Positions 45,301 to 55,158 of a stretch of DNA of 60,000 bases are shown here, one piece after another. The number at the start of each line of letters is the position of its first letter. The first letter of the stretch is position 1. The notes beneath the pieces are model-generated. The model was not told the origin of the DNA. It worked only from the letters and a program-made list of their open reading frames with translations, and made no database searches. This DNA comes from Takakia lepidozioides (taxonomy: Eukaryota > Streptophyta > Takakiopsida > Takakiales > Takakiaceae), in the NCBI GenBank assembly GCA_030704615.1, contig CM060733.1:41914001-41974000 (forward strand). Reading direction: 5' to 3'. Position numbers and translations under genes: made by a program.

Positions 45301-48066
45301 GAGCTGAACATGTAAGTGTTTTTTCATATTGAAATTCGGCATTTAGGGCACGTTTATGAGGATGAAAGAATCCGTCACTGGCAGCTCAAACAGTGTGCGT
45401 CAATGCACACTGTTTGAGCTGTACATGTCACTATTTTTTTGGTGTTAAATTCGGTCTTCCAGGGCAGGTTTTTGATGATGAAATAACCATTCAGTGGCAG
45501 CTCAAAAAGTGTGCGTTGGCGCATACTCTTTGAATTGAACATTTAAGTGTTTTTTCCGAGTTAAATTTGGACTTCCAGGGCACGTTTATGATAATGAAAT
45601 AACCATTCAGTGGCAGCTCAAATAGTGTGCGTTGGCGCACACTGTTTGAGCTAAACATGTAAGTGCTTTTCCGATTGAAATTCGGCATTTAGGGCACATT
45701 TCTGAGGATGAAAGAATCCCTCACTGGCAGCTCATACAGTGTGCGTCAACGCACAATGTTTGAGCTGTACATGTCACTGTTTTTTTGGTGTTAAATTCGG
45801 ACTTCCAGGGTCGGTTTTTGATGATGAAATAATCATTCAGTGGCAGCTCAAACAGTGTGCGTTGGCGCATAGTGTTTGAGCTGAACATGTAAGTGTTTTT
45901 TCAGATTGAAATTCGGCATTCAGGGCACGTTTCTGAGGATGAAAGAATCCCTCACTGGCAACTCAAACAGTGTGCGTCAATGCACATTGTTTGAGCTGTA
46001 CATGTCACTTTTTTTTTGGTGTTAAATTCGGGCTTCCAGGGCAGGTTTTTGATGATGAAATAACCATTCAGTGGCAGCTCAAACAGTGTGCGTTGGCGCA
46101 TACTATTTGAGCTGAACATGTAAGTGTTTTTCCGAGTTAAATTTGGACCTCTAGGGCAGGTTGATGATGATGAAATAACCATTCAGTGGCAGCTCAAACA
46201 GTGTGCGTTGGCGCACACTGTTTGAGCTAAGCATGTAAGTGTTTTTCCGATTGAAATTCGGCATTTAGGGCACGTTTCTGAGGATGAAAGAATCCCTCAC
46301 TGGCAGCTCAGACAGTGTGCGTCAACGTACACTGTTTGAGCTGTACATGTCACTGTTTTTTTGGTGTTAAATTCGAACTTCCAGGGCAGGTTTTTGATGA
46401 TGAAATAACCATTCAGTGGCAGCTCAAACAGTGTGCGTTGGCGCACACTGTTTGAGCTGAACATGTAAGTGTTTTTTCATATTGAAATTCGGCATTTAGG
46501 GCACGTTTATGAGGATGAAAGAATCCCTCACTGGCAGCTCAAACAGTGTGCGTCAACGTACACTGTCTTAGGATGTAAGATGTTTATGAGGATGTAAGTG
46601 TTTTTTCCGAGTTAAATTTGGACTTCCAGGGCAGGTTTTTGATGATGAAATAATCATTCAGTGGCAGCTCAAACAGTGTGCGCCAACGCACACTGTTTGA
46701 GGTGAACATGTAAGTGTTTTTTCATATTGAAATTCGGAAATAGGGCACGTTTATGAGGATGAAAGAATCCCTCACTGGGAGCTCAAACAGTGTGCGTCAA
46801 CGCACACTGTTTGAGCTGTACATGTCACTGTTTTTTTGGTGTTAAATTCGGACTTCCAAGTCAGGTTTTTGATGATGAAATAATCATTCAGTGGCAGCTC
46901 AAACAGTGTGCGTTGGCGCACATTGTTTGAGCTGAACATGTAAGTGTTTTTTCAGATTGAAATTCGGCATTTAGGGCACGTTTCTGAGGATGAAAGAATC
47001 CCTCACTGGCAGCTCAAACAGTGTGCGTCAATGCACATTGTTTGAGCTGTACATGTCATTTCTTTTTTGGTGTTAAATTCGGACTTCCAGGGCAGGTTTT
47101 TGATGATGAAATAACCATTCAGTGGCAGCTCAAACAGTGTGCGTTGGCGCACACTGTTTGAGCTGAACATGTAAGTGTTTTTTCCGAGTTAAATTTGGAC
47201 TTCCTGGGCAGGTTTTTGATGATGAAATAACCATTCAGTGGCAGCTCAAACAGTTTGCGTTGGCGCACAATGTTTGAGCTGAAATTTGGCATTTAGGGCA
47301 CGTTTCGGAGGATGAAAGAATCCATCACTAGCAGGTCAAACAATGTGCGTCAATGCACATTGTTTGAGCTGTACATGTCACTTTTTTTTTTGTTTCAAAT
47401 TCGGACTTCCAGGGCAGGTTTTTGATGATGAAATAACCATTCAGTGGCAGCTCAAACAGTGTGGGTTGGCGCACACTATTTGAGCTGAACATTTAAGTGT
47501 TTTTTCCGAGTTAAATTCGGACTTCGAGGGCAGGTTATGATGATGAAATAACCATTCAGTGGCAGCTCAAACAGTGTGCGTTGGCGCACACTGTTTGAGC
47601 TGAAATGTAAGTTGTTTTTTCAAATTGAAATTCGGCATTTAGGGCACGTTTCTGAGGATGAAAGAATCCCTCACTGGCCGCTCAAACAGTGTGCGTCAAC
47701 GCACACTGTTTGAGCTGTACATGTCACTATTTTTTTTGGTGTTACATTTGGACTTCCAGGGCAGGTTTTTGATGATGAAATAACCATTCAGTGGCAGCTC
47801 AAACAGTGTGCGTTGGCGCACACTGTTTGAGCTCTACATGTCACTGTTTTCTCCGAGTTAAATTCGGACTTCGAGGGCAGGTTTATGATGATGAAATAAT
47901 CATTCAGTGGCAGCTCAAACAGTGTGCGTTGGCGCACACTGTTTGAGCTGAACATGTAAGTGTTTTTCCCGATTGAAATTTGGCATTTAGGGCACGTTTC
48001 TGAGGATGAAAGAATCCCTCACTGGCAGCTCAAACAGTGTGCGTCAATGCACACTGTTTGAGCTGT
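24333..48066. repeat. 116-bp palindromic satellite array, about 200 monomers
   Basis: About 23.7 kb of tandem monomers spaced 115-116 bp (for example palindromes starting at 46895, 47010, 47126, 47242). Each monomer is centred on an inverted repeat: arm CAGCTCAAACAGTGTGCG, a 4-nt centre, and the complementary arm. 47126-47165 is perfect with centre TTGG; 32400-32439 is perfect with centre TCAA. TTGG monomers continue with GAACATGTAAGTGTTTT; TCAA monomers carry GAAAGAATCCCTCACTGG before and GTACATGTCACTGTTTT after. They alternate in two- and three-monomer higher-order units. Many short minus-strand frames exist because 116 is not a multiple of 3; none looks coding. Confidence 0.97.
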
Positions 48067-48350
48067 ACATGTCACACTGTTCGAACTCACCTTTTCACAT
48101 TTTTCATCCAAAATCGGCCGGATATCTTGGAGTTTACAATGAACACTTACTTGGCACAAGTAGATGTTCAATGATCATTTACCTGGCATGTGAAACAGTG
48201 TGCGTCAACGCACACTGTTTGAGCCCACTTTTACATTGTCTTTTTCTGTGGAATTCGGCAACATAGGACATGTCTGTGAGGGTCAATGTACACTTACCTG
48301 GCAGCTTAAAATAGTGTGCGTCAACGCACAGTCTTTGAGTCCACTTTTTC
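48067..48350 (+). repeat. Diverged satellite monomers in gene 5' flank
   Basis: Beyond the last regular monomer, sequence still aligns with the satellite but is strongly diverged. A palindrome with 12-bp arms around TCAA lies at 48193-48220, and a weaker copy at about 48312-48330. Between them GAATTCGGCAACATAGGAC parallels the satellite's GAAATTCGGCATTTAGGGC. The last copy lies about 85 bp before the inferred start codon at 48415. These could be founder sequences of the array, its decayed edge, or regulatory elements of the gene. Confidence 0.7.
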
Positions 48351-48414
48351 ATGTGTCGGCCGACGTTTCATGCCTCTCTAATATCAAGTTGAATGAACAA
48401 CCCTGCAGGAGAAG

Positions 48415-51400
48415 ATGCAAAGTGTGGCAGATGAGGTCCCTTCGTGTCAGGAGAAGGAGATAATTGTTGATGTGGACGATGAGTTCTATGAAAGCAAAGC
48501 CGCTGAGATGCTGGGGGGTCCGAAGGTAAACTCTCAGCTTGTGGTGCAAAGTATGCTTGCCTTGGGTGGGAGGTTGAAGATTCCCCTGTGTAGGTTAGTT
48601 TCCATGCCAGTCGTTCGTACACCCCTCGTCAAGGACATTCTCAAGCTCGAGGCCGAGTTTTTGCATGGGTATTTGGATCGATCCGTAGTCTTTTACGTTT
48701 CTACTAGGGATTCCAAAGGTAATGAGCTCCTCGTGGATGAGTCAATCGTGGACTCCTGGGACCCCATTTGGAGACAGCTGAACGAATCCTTCGAACTTCT
48801 TCTCTCCAGGAAACCTTCCACCCAGGCATTCTCGGGAAAGATGTTTCACGTTTGGGATGGGAACCACCGCTTGCTTGCATGGATGGCTGTCATTGGGAGG
48901 CTGCACTCACAGGAGGAAGAGTGACATTACTCTGTTCGATCGATTGTGCTGGATTGTGACGGGAACATGATGGGTCTTCTGACGGCAATGAATGATGTGA
49001 ACAGGTTGGTTTCTCATTCCACATGTTCCACTTGTGGTTCCGTTCTTCTTTGATTGAAGACCTTGAATTTCATTCTGACTTACAGATATCATTCTGCAGA
49101 GGAACGGAGACATCGCATGTTAAAACGAGTTTGATTCACACACTATATAGGATACAAAGGATAGGGTAGATGCCCTTGACCAACTTCAAGACCATCCTTT
49201 CAGCGGAGATGTACAAGAAGTGCGAAAGCTCCAAGACATCGGAAACGTGGTACTCGTTGACCCGTGAGGCTTTCATGGAGTACATGTACACGGTGAGATA
49301 CATCTTCCTTCATCTGGTCTTCCATATTCCACATGTTTGTTTCTGTTTGTTTCCCTTGACCTTGTGCTGATGCAACTCTCTTGCATTCCCTTGCAACAAG
49401 ACATTACAGATGCAGGGGAGCGTGGCAAACTGGAATACTACAGCTCTACCCCTGAGGAGAGAAGGACAGCAAAGAGGGTTGAGAGTCGCATCCAGAAAGA
49501 GATGACCGCTACAAGAAGGACTATAATGAGTGCTTTCGTGAAGCAGTTGAGAATTGCCGACCCATCATTTGGACCGCAGTTTCTCCTGGAGATAAAAAAC
49601 CATTATAACAAGCCAGGCAAGCCAGAAATGGCCCAGGAGAAGTTGCACAGGTTGTCTACCGCCGTTGTGTCTCCAGAACAAAAGGTGAAGTGGCTGCAGA
49701 TATGGAACTCCGATCCCACACTTAGGGATACCCACATGTTCCCAAGGCCGGAGAAAGAGAAGAAGACCCAGCATGTCATTCCTGTCAGTGACAATGTGCT
49801 GGACACCTGGCTTCACAAGGCCACTTACTGGAGCCAGGTGTGATGTCCTTCCCTGTGTCACTGTCTTTTCTCTTTTCGTGTCATTATCTTTCTATTGCCT
49901 CTTACATTCGCTGTGATTGCTTTTGGGTTCATTCTTGCATTTGTATTGTTTTGCAGTTGGAAGAAAGGGCCAGATCGGTTCTGCACACTCAGCTGGCTGA
50001 CTATGGCATCAGTATGATAGCACCGAAGGTGTCCTTCGAAGCATACATGAGGAAATGGAGAGCCACAGTGTGGCACTCTTGTTTCTTTAGAGAGTTCAAC
50101 AAGGAGGGTGGCATCAGTCGAACAAATGAGCTGGACCAGCAAGAAAAATGAGAGGAAGCCTGGAAATGATGCCTTTACAGGTGCACACTCTTGCACTACT
50201 TATTTGTGCTGTGGTTGCAATGTGTTGTGTGGCATACTGTTGAACGGGGTCTTCCTGGTGTGATGGAAAAATTGCCACACAATATTTCCATTGTAAAATG
50301 AGGCTGTCTCTGTTGCTGCAGGTACATAAAGTTTGTTCTCCTGGAAGAGAATAGCCTGGACAAACATCCAGATTTTGTGGACTTGTGGCTTGTCCCTGCT
50401 GGCAACCAGACCATGTTTACTACTGGGATCTTGCATGACTAGGGCCCAGACCATCTTTCTTCTTGTGGTTGGTATTTGGATTGCCCTCCTTCTGAGACCC
50501 CAGCTCCAGAGGTGTCTTTGAGGAGAGAGAATGACCGTATTGCAGCCACTGCCGCAGCAGCCGACCTCGACATTCATGAACAAAATTTGAGGACTCTTGC
50601 AGAGAAGGAGCCTCCCGCTCAGGATACCCCAGGTAGAGGAAGAAAGGCAAAAGGAAAAGATGTTGCTGGTGTTGTGGGGAAGGGAAGGGGTAGAGGGAAG
50701 GTGGCACAAGGGCAGGGAAGTGTTGCAGATATTGGCCCTGTGGAGCATGTCCAGCAGACTCCACCGCATGGTAGGGGATCCGGGAGAAAAAACAAGGGGG
50801 TGGTTGATCCCAAGGACCCGTACCATGCAGTGGAACATCCCACGAGGGTCATTCGCCCAACCAGGTTGGAGATGGCCAACGTCGGGTTCCTTGCCATGAT
50901 GGAGTCGAAGAAATCTGATTACAAGGGCGAGCCATCACCAGTGTGGGACAGGATTGTGGAGTTCCTCAGCACGGTGCGTGTTCTCTTTGGGTTCTGTGGC
51001 TTCTGTTGTCTTTGTCTGCTGTGGGCATGGATCGTTTCTAAACTTGTGAGAATTCCATTGTATTTTTGTTTGCAGGCTAAAATGACCAAATCCTGGGTGA
51101 ACGGGAAGGAGAAGCCATATGCAGCCGAACTCATCATCTTGGACATCCCTGATGGGTTGGCAATCTCGGATATCCCTCCATCGGGTGCTTGTCCGGGTTG
51201 GAATGCTTTTGATGAGCGATACTGGCGGTGGGTTTTCTCCTTTTGCAACTTCTTCCTATCCGATGCAGGTGTTTTGGTGCTCATCCAGTCCATCGACGTT
51301 TGGTGTCGCCGTGCACTTTCCAGCTATTTGAAAGCCTCGGGCATGAGAGTCGTGAAGACATGGAATTGCGTGAACAGCATGTACCTTACGAAGGGGGATC

Positions 51401-52520
51401 GTCCGGGAGAGATGGTGAGTTTGCCTTCTTCTTCCTCTTCTTGGTTGTTCTCGGATGGGGTTGTATAGGTCGCTCAAACTCATATGTAGGGGCCCGATTT
51501 TTTTTTGCTTCTTAGTTCCTTGTGGATGTCATGTTCGCAGACTCGTCTGTTTGAAGCTGTTTGTCTCGTCCGGGTGCATCCACAAACGACTCCGGCCGGC
51601 ATTACCGAGTTCGCCATCACTCATGGGGCCAAGTTCATAGATGACAGGACAGATCCTCCCACGGATGACATGCATCACAACTACGTCGACAACAACGTGT
51701 GCTTGCGAAGGGGGAATGGGGTTCCTTGGAGAGGGGCGAGGGAGAGAAGCCCGACTTTCATTCAAACGATTGTGGAGTGCTGCACCTACACAGACGCCAG
51801 AGTTCTGGATTTGTCGATGGGCACAGGTTCGTCTCTTCAACATTCACATTTCATGAGGTTTGATTGAGCTTGCACTTTCAGCACTTCCCACCGTTCCGAA
51901 TGTGTCTTCAATGTCTGCTTCATTCATTCTATTCCACTGCAGGTGCTTCTTACCACGCTTGCAAGGCCAGTGCGCGACATCTCTTTGGGATTGAAGGGGA
52001 TGCTGAGATTTACAAGAACCTCCTGATGGGTTTGGGTGGACACACTTCTCAAGTCCTTCCGAAGCCCCGTCCCGCTGATACTGATACAGAGGAGACTTCT
52101 GACAAGGAGCTGGACTCCGACTTTGCCTGTGAGTAAGTTCAACCTGTGCATGCTTGCATTGTTGTTTCAATATCGAGAATCGCTGTTCTTGAGGCAAAGT
52201 GCACATGGGAGACATCCTCTTTGTTGGACTTGTGCATTGCATCATTGTGTTAAAAATGGGGTTTTGTGGACATGTGCAGGAGTCCGCGTGCTTCCACTTG
52301 CCCTCCAGGGCTATCACACCTATTTGGACTTGTTTGCAGTCCTCCTCGGTCTTGCGTGCTACCTGTCTATGCGGAGGCACTCGCAGCAAGCATGTCCGTT
52401 CATGGCACTCCGAGTCCACCTTACGACGGCCTTCATAGAACACGTGGTGTTGGGGCCAGAATCTTTGTAGATGACATAGCACAGGAGGTGGACACTGATT
52501 GTGATGATTGCGACACTTGA
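48415..52520 (+). pseudogene. ParB-like/DNA amino-methyltransferase fusion gene, 9 inferred exons
   Basis: Inferred exons: 48415-49004, 49086-49292, 49401-49837, 49957-50180, 50322-50973, 51076-51414, 51541-51826, 51943-52128, 52309-52520. All introns are GT-AG (81-180 bp). Phases agree at every junction except for one probable 1-nt indel near 49125. The product is about 1040 residues. Exon 1 resembles a ParB/sulfiredoxin fold (IPLCRL start, VWDGNHRLLAW at about 147-157, then SIVLDCDGN). Exon 5 has basic GRGRK/GRGRGK AT-hook-like stretches. Exons 6-8 form a beta-order N4/N6 DNA methyltransferase: LIILDIPDG in the motif IV position (normally DPPY/SPPY), then VLDLSMGTGAS (SAM-binding motif I, split by intron 7) and LFGIEGDAEIYKNL. 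The acidic tail ends at TGA 52518. In-frame stops lie at 48922, 49148, 49265, 50149, 50167 and 50440. Bacterial and phage ParB-methylase fusions are known. Activity is doubtful because of the stops and the altered motif IV. Confidence 0.65.
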
Positions 52521-52880
52521 TATGAAGTTTTCTTTTGGTTTAATTCTGGGCCAAATTTGAAATGGGATGGTTGTGTGTCCTTCTTGTCATGTTCGCAATG
52601 TGTGCGTGGAATTCACATTCATGGTTACAAACTATTGTTGGAGATGGGGGTTGCATGGACTGCCTGGATTGTTCCTTCAATCTATTTGGTGTTTTGTGGA
52701 CCTCACAGACTTGAGTACATTGCGAAAACAAACAAACCACTTTGGTTCATGTAGAGCATTCTCGCATCATTTGCTAGTTGGTCCCCAAACTATTCCTGCT
52801 AGAAGAATGGTTGGTGAATCCATCACGGTGAAGTCCACCTCATCAAAAACTGTTGAGGCATTCTCAATTCTACCCACATC
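52521..52880. other. Non-coding 3' flank of the methyltransferase gene
   Basis: No convincing gene or repeat; the short frames here lack any family feature. It probably contains the 3' UTR of the upstream gene. Confidence 0.3.
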
Positions 52881-52883
52881 AAC

Positions 52884-53020
52884 CCGCGGAAATAGGTGAC
52901 ACCACTCAGAAAATAGGTGACATCCGCGGAAATAGGCACTGTTTGCATGCTGACGTGGCGTGAGCCTGTGCTGGGCTCACGCTTTCCTGGGCTCACAGGC
53001 TCACGCCTCCGGGCTCACGG
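52884..53020 (+). repeat. GGCTCAC cluster 3 with AAATAGGTGACA repeats
   Basis: Two CCGCGGAAATAGG copies and three AAATAGGTGACA-like units (52887-52937) precede a hairpin with arms GCGTGAGCC and GGCTCACGC (near 52959-52983) and further GGCTCAC copies. The end is CTCACGGAATAGCACC. The arrangement (CCGCGG, then GGCTCAYG repeats, then RAATAGYA) parallels clusters 1 and 2 and again lies about 0.5 kb downstream of a plus-strand gene. Confidence 0.5.
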
Positions 53021-53263
53021 AATAGCACCCCCCCTCTCAACTAGTGCGCTGAGTCCTCTTTCAACAATAGTAACATGCGAAAACAATTATGCCTTAACTC
53101 CGGTGCGAAGTAGTACCCAAATTAAGATCTTGATGCCAGTCAGTCACTTTCTGGCACTTTCATCTGGACCTAAGACTTTTGGACAACTTGAACCCCCGTT
53201 GTGCTTGTTTTTTTTTGTGAAAATCGGCCACCTTGGGCCCACTCTGGCAGGTTGTAAACACCT

Positions 53264-54227
53264 TGTCGCGCGGCTTTTACTCACCCATCCTTTCACTATC
53301 CGAGGCGGAAACTCCAAGATAGAAGAGTTGGAAATCTCTAAGTACTCAGCCCGCTCAGAACAATCAGTCATGACCTACAGCTAGTGTATCATGGGGGTGT
53401 TTCCTATTTGTTTTCCTTCCCGCATTCATGTTAGCTAGTTACCTTACTGTTGGTAATTAAGTATCAGTTTGCTTCATCAATTTATCGGATTCCATCAACT
53501 CATCAATTCATTCCACAGCTTCACTCAGATCTCTCTACACAGTGTGAGTATGAGGTGTGTATCAGATTAATATCTATCAAGTATCAGGCTGAAGCCATGG
53601 AGTCTCTAATCTGCTCTACATTACAATTCTACTGCCTGCATTCATTAAGCATCAACAGATCCTCCTCCTACTCCGTGCTCTCCATCTTTCTGCTCAGAGA
53701 TACACTCTCTCCTCCTTTCCCCCAGTGATGTCCGAAGTCTCTCCAAGAAGTGCTCCTTCCCACTCCTTCCAGCCGTGACCCCCCCCCGAAGTGCTCCAAG
53801 AATGATCCCCCTTTCAGTCCTTGCTTCTAGCTTTATCTTCCTACCCATTGTTCTAACCGTTTCCCTCACTAACCATCGTCCGTGAACTAACATGTTCCAT
53901 TCGCAGGTGTTGTTCCCCACAGTCGTTCCCTGTCCGGCTATCCGTTCCCTATGGTCGTGACAGCTGTGTCAAGCTGTGACTGGCTGTGTGAAACTGTGAC
54001 GGGCTGTGTTGGCTGTGATGGGCTGTGTCGGCTGTGACGAGCTGTGTTGACTGTGTCTCGCTGTGTCGGCTGTGTTGGCTGTGACAGGCTGTGTTGGCTG
54101 TGACGGGCTGTGTCACCCCCCCCTAAAGTGTGCTGCTGTCACCCCTAAGGCTCCTCAGTCTGTGCAAAAATTAAGGGTACCCCATAGATCCCGTATAAGT
54201 GTCTAAGTCCCAGACAGTCCTCTAACA
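53264..54227 (-). repeat. 3' LTR of element B4 (family B LTR copy 4)
   Basis: TG at 53264 and CA at 54227, aligned with the other family B LTRs. At 964 bp it is the shortest, mainly because its GGCTGTG minisatellite (about 53955-54115) has fewer units. A polypurine tract follows on the right, so this is the 3' LTR of a minus-strand element that leaves the window at 60000. Confidence 0.9.
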
Positions 54228-54230
54228 TTA

Positions 54231-54244
54231 CCCCTTCCCCTCTC
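54231..54244 (-). other. Polypurine tract of B4
   Basis: The minus strand reads GAGAGGGGAAGGGG, three bases from the LTR end, the same layout as in B2 and B3. Confidence 0.8.
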
Positions 54245-54258
54245 AAAAAGCCGTGTCC

Positions 54259-54953
54259 TCACGGTTTACTGATTGGGATTAGCAATCCTTTGTGAGCGAG
54301 CACCTTTTTGACGTTGAGAGTTTCGTGGCGGACTGTGTGTACGAGCCTGAGGTCTGTCACTGGTTGACGGAGATGATTGAACACTACCTGGATATGTGAG
54401 GCCCTCTGGAGGCTGATATCGAGGTAACCTTTCAGGCATAGGAGACCCCCGTCGCTTCTTTTCTGCCATCTGAATTGCATAGTCTTCTTTTAAAGAAACT
54501 CCCTTCTTGGAATAAGTCCCCTATTTGCAGTCTTGCCCTGTGCTCCTCCACATGCACTTGGCCTGCTGGCAATCGAAACAATTGCTGGAGGTATAGGGGA
54601 GTAATTACTAATTCAACTCCCTTCACCGTTGTTGCTCCTGTCCTTGGCTCAAAGTTCTGCAAGAATTGTAACATGTACTGTCTATGGTGCAATGTCCAAT
54701 CTTTGCTTTGCAATCCTTGCAATCTTAGCTCCTTCAGTATCTGTATCGCCTGTGGGGTAGCAATCGTTTGTTTCTGCAGAATTGTGGTGCTCTTCACCCT
54801 GATTTCCTCCATTCCTCTCACTCTCATCATTCTAGACCCACAGAAATGTTTTGGCTGTAACAACTGAAGAAATGCCTGTAGTGCACAAAGCATAAACGTA
54901 TGGTTGCCACAAAAAGCTATGGGTAATTTCTTGTAAGCCTGCGGGGCTTGCAA
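54259..54953 (-). pseudogene. B4 3' ORF (accessory, unknown)
   Basis: After integrase a separate minus-strand ORF of about 170 codons (54432-54953) is rich in Leu and Gln (QAIQILKELRLQ, YLQQLFRLPAGQ). Its sense then continues in another frame (AIQMAEKKRRGSPMPERLP) to about 54266, so there is a one-base shift near 54495. The tail is shared with B2 but the body is not. The position corresponds to env-like ORFs of Athila-type elements, yet I see no signal peptide or membrane segment that would support an envelope role. Confidence 0.45.
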
Positions 54954-55158
54954 GCATCGCTCAAGAAAAGATCCGCTCTGTTGTTTCGTCCCTATGCCAC
55001 TGCGTAAGTAATATTGCGAGCGTATAGTCTGTTAGTTCCTCCATAGCTTCAAAGCTATAGCATTGATGGTTTGTCCCGTCGAGACGCCCGTTACTCAGAA
55101 CGACGCCGACTCTTGCGCTTAATTTCCCTCCAATTTTTTTGATCCCTTCTCTGGCTTT
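54954..55158. other. Region between B4 integrase and 3' ORF
   Basis: About 200 bp with no recognisable motif. It may be an untranslated spacer or the decayed 5' part of the accessory ORF. Confidence 0.3.

Noticed and set aside
24400-48000. Many 60-120 codon frames in the array, mostly minus strand
   Set aside because: They restate the same monomer in shifting frames, are broken by the 116-bp period and indels, and show no start context or domain.
24333-48066. CRISPR array
   Set aside because: There are no unique spacers; the whole monomer is repeated, repeats are about 116 bp, no cas genes are present, and the setting is eukaryotic.
49170-49292. Alternative exon frame starting MPLTNFKTIL
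   Set aside because: It has attractive composition, but its phase does not join the next exon (49401), while the neighbouring frame does, at the cost of stops at 49148 and 49265. The choice is not certain.
52959-53020. Helitron 3' end
   Set aside because: A hairpin is present, but no CTRR terminus or RepHel gene was found and clusters 1 and 2 lack the same hairpin.
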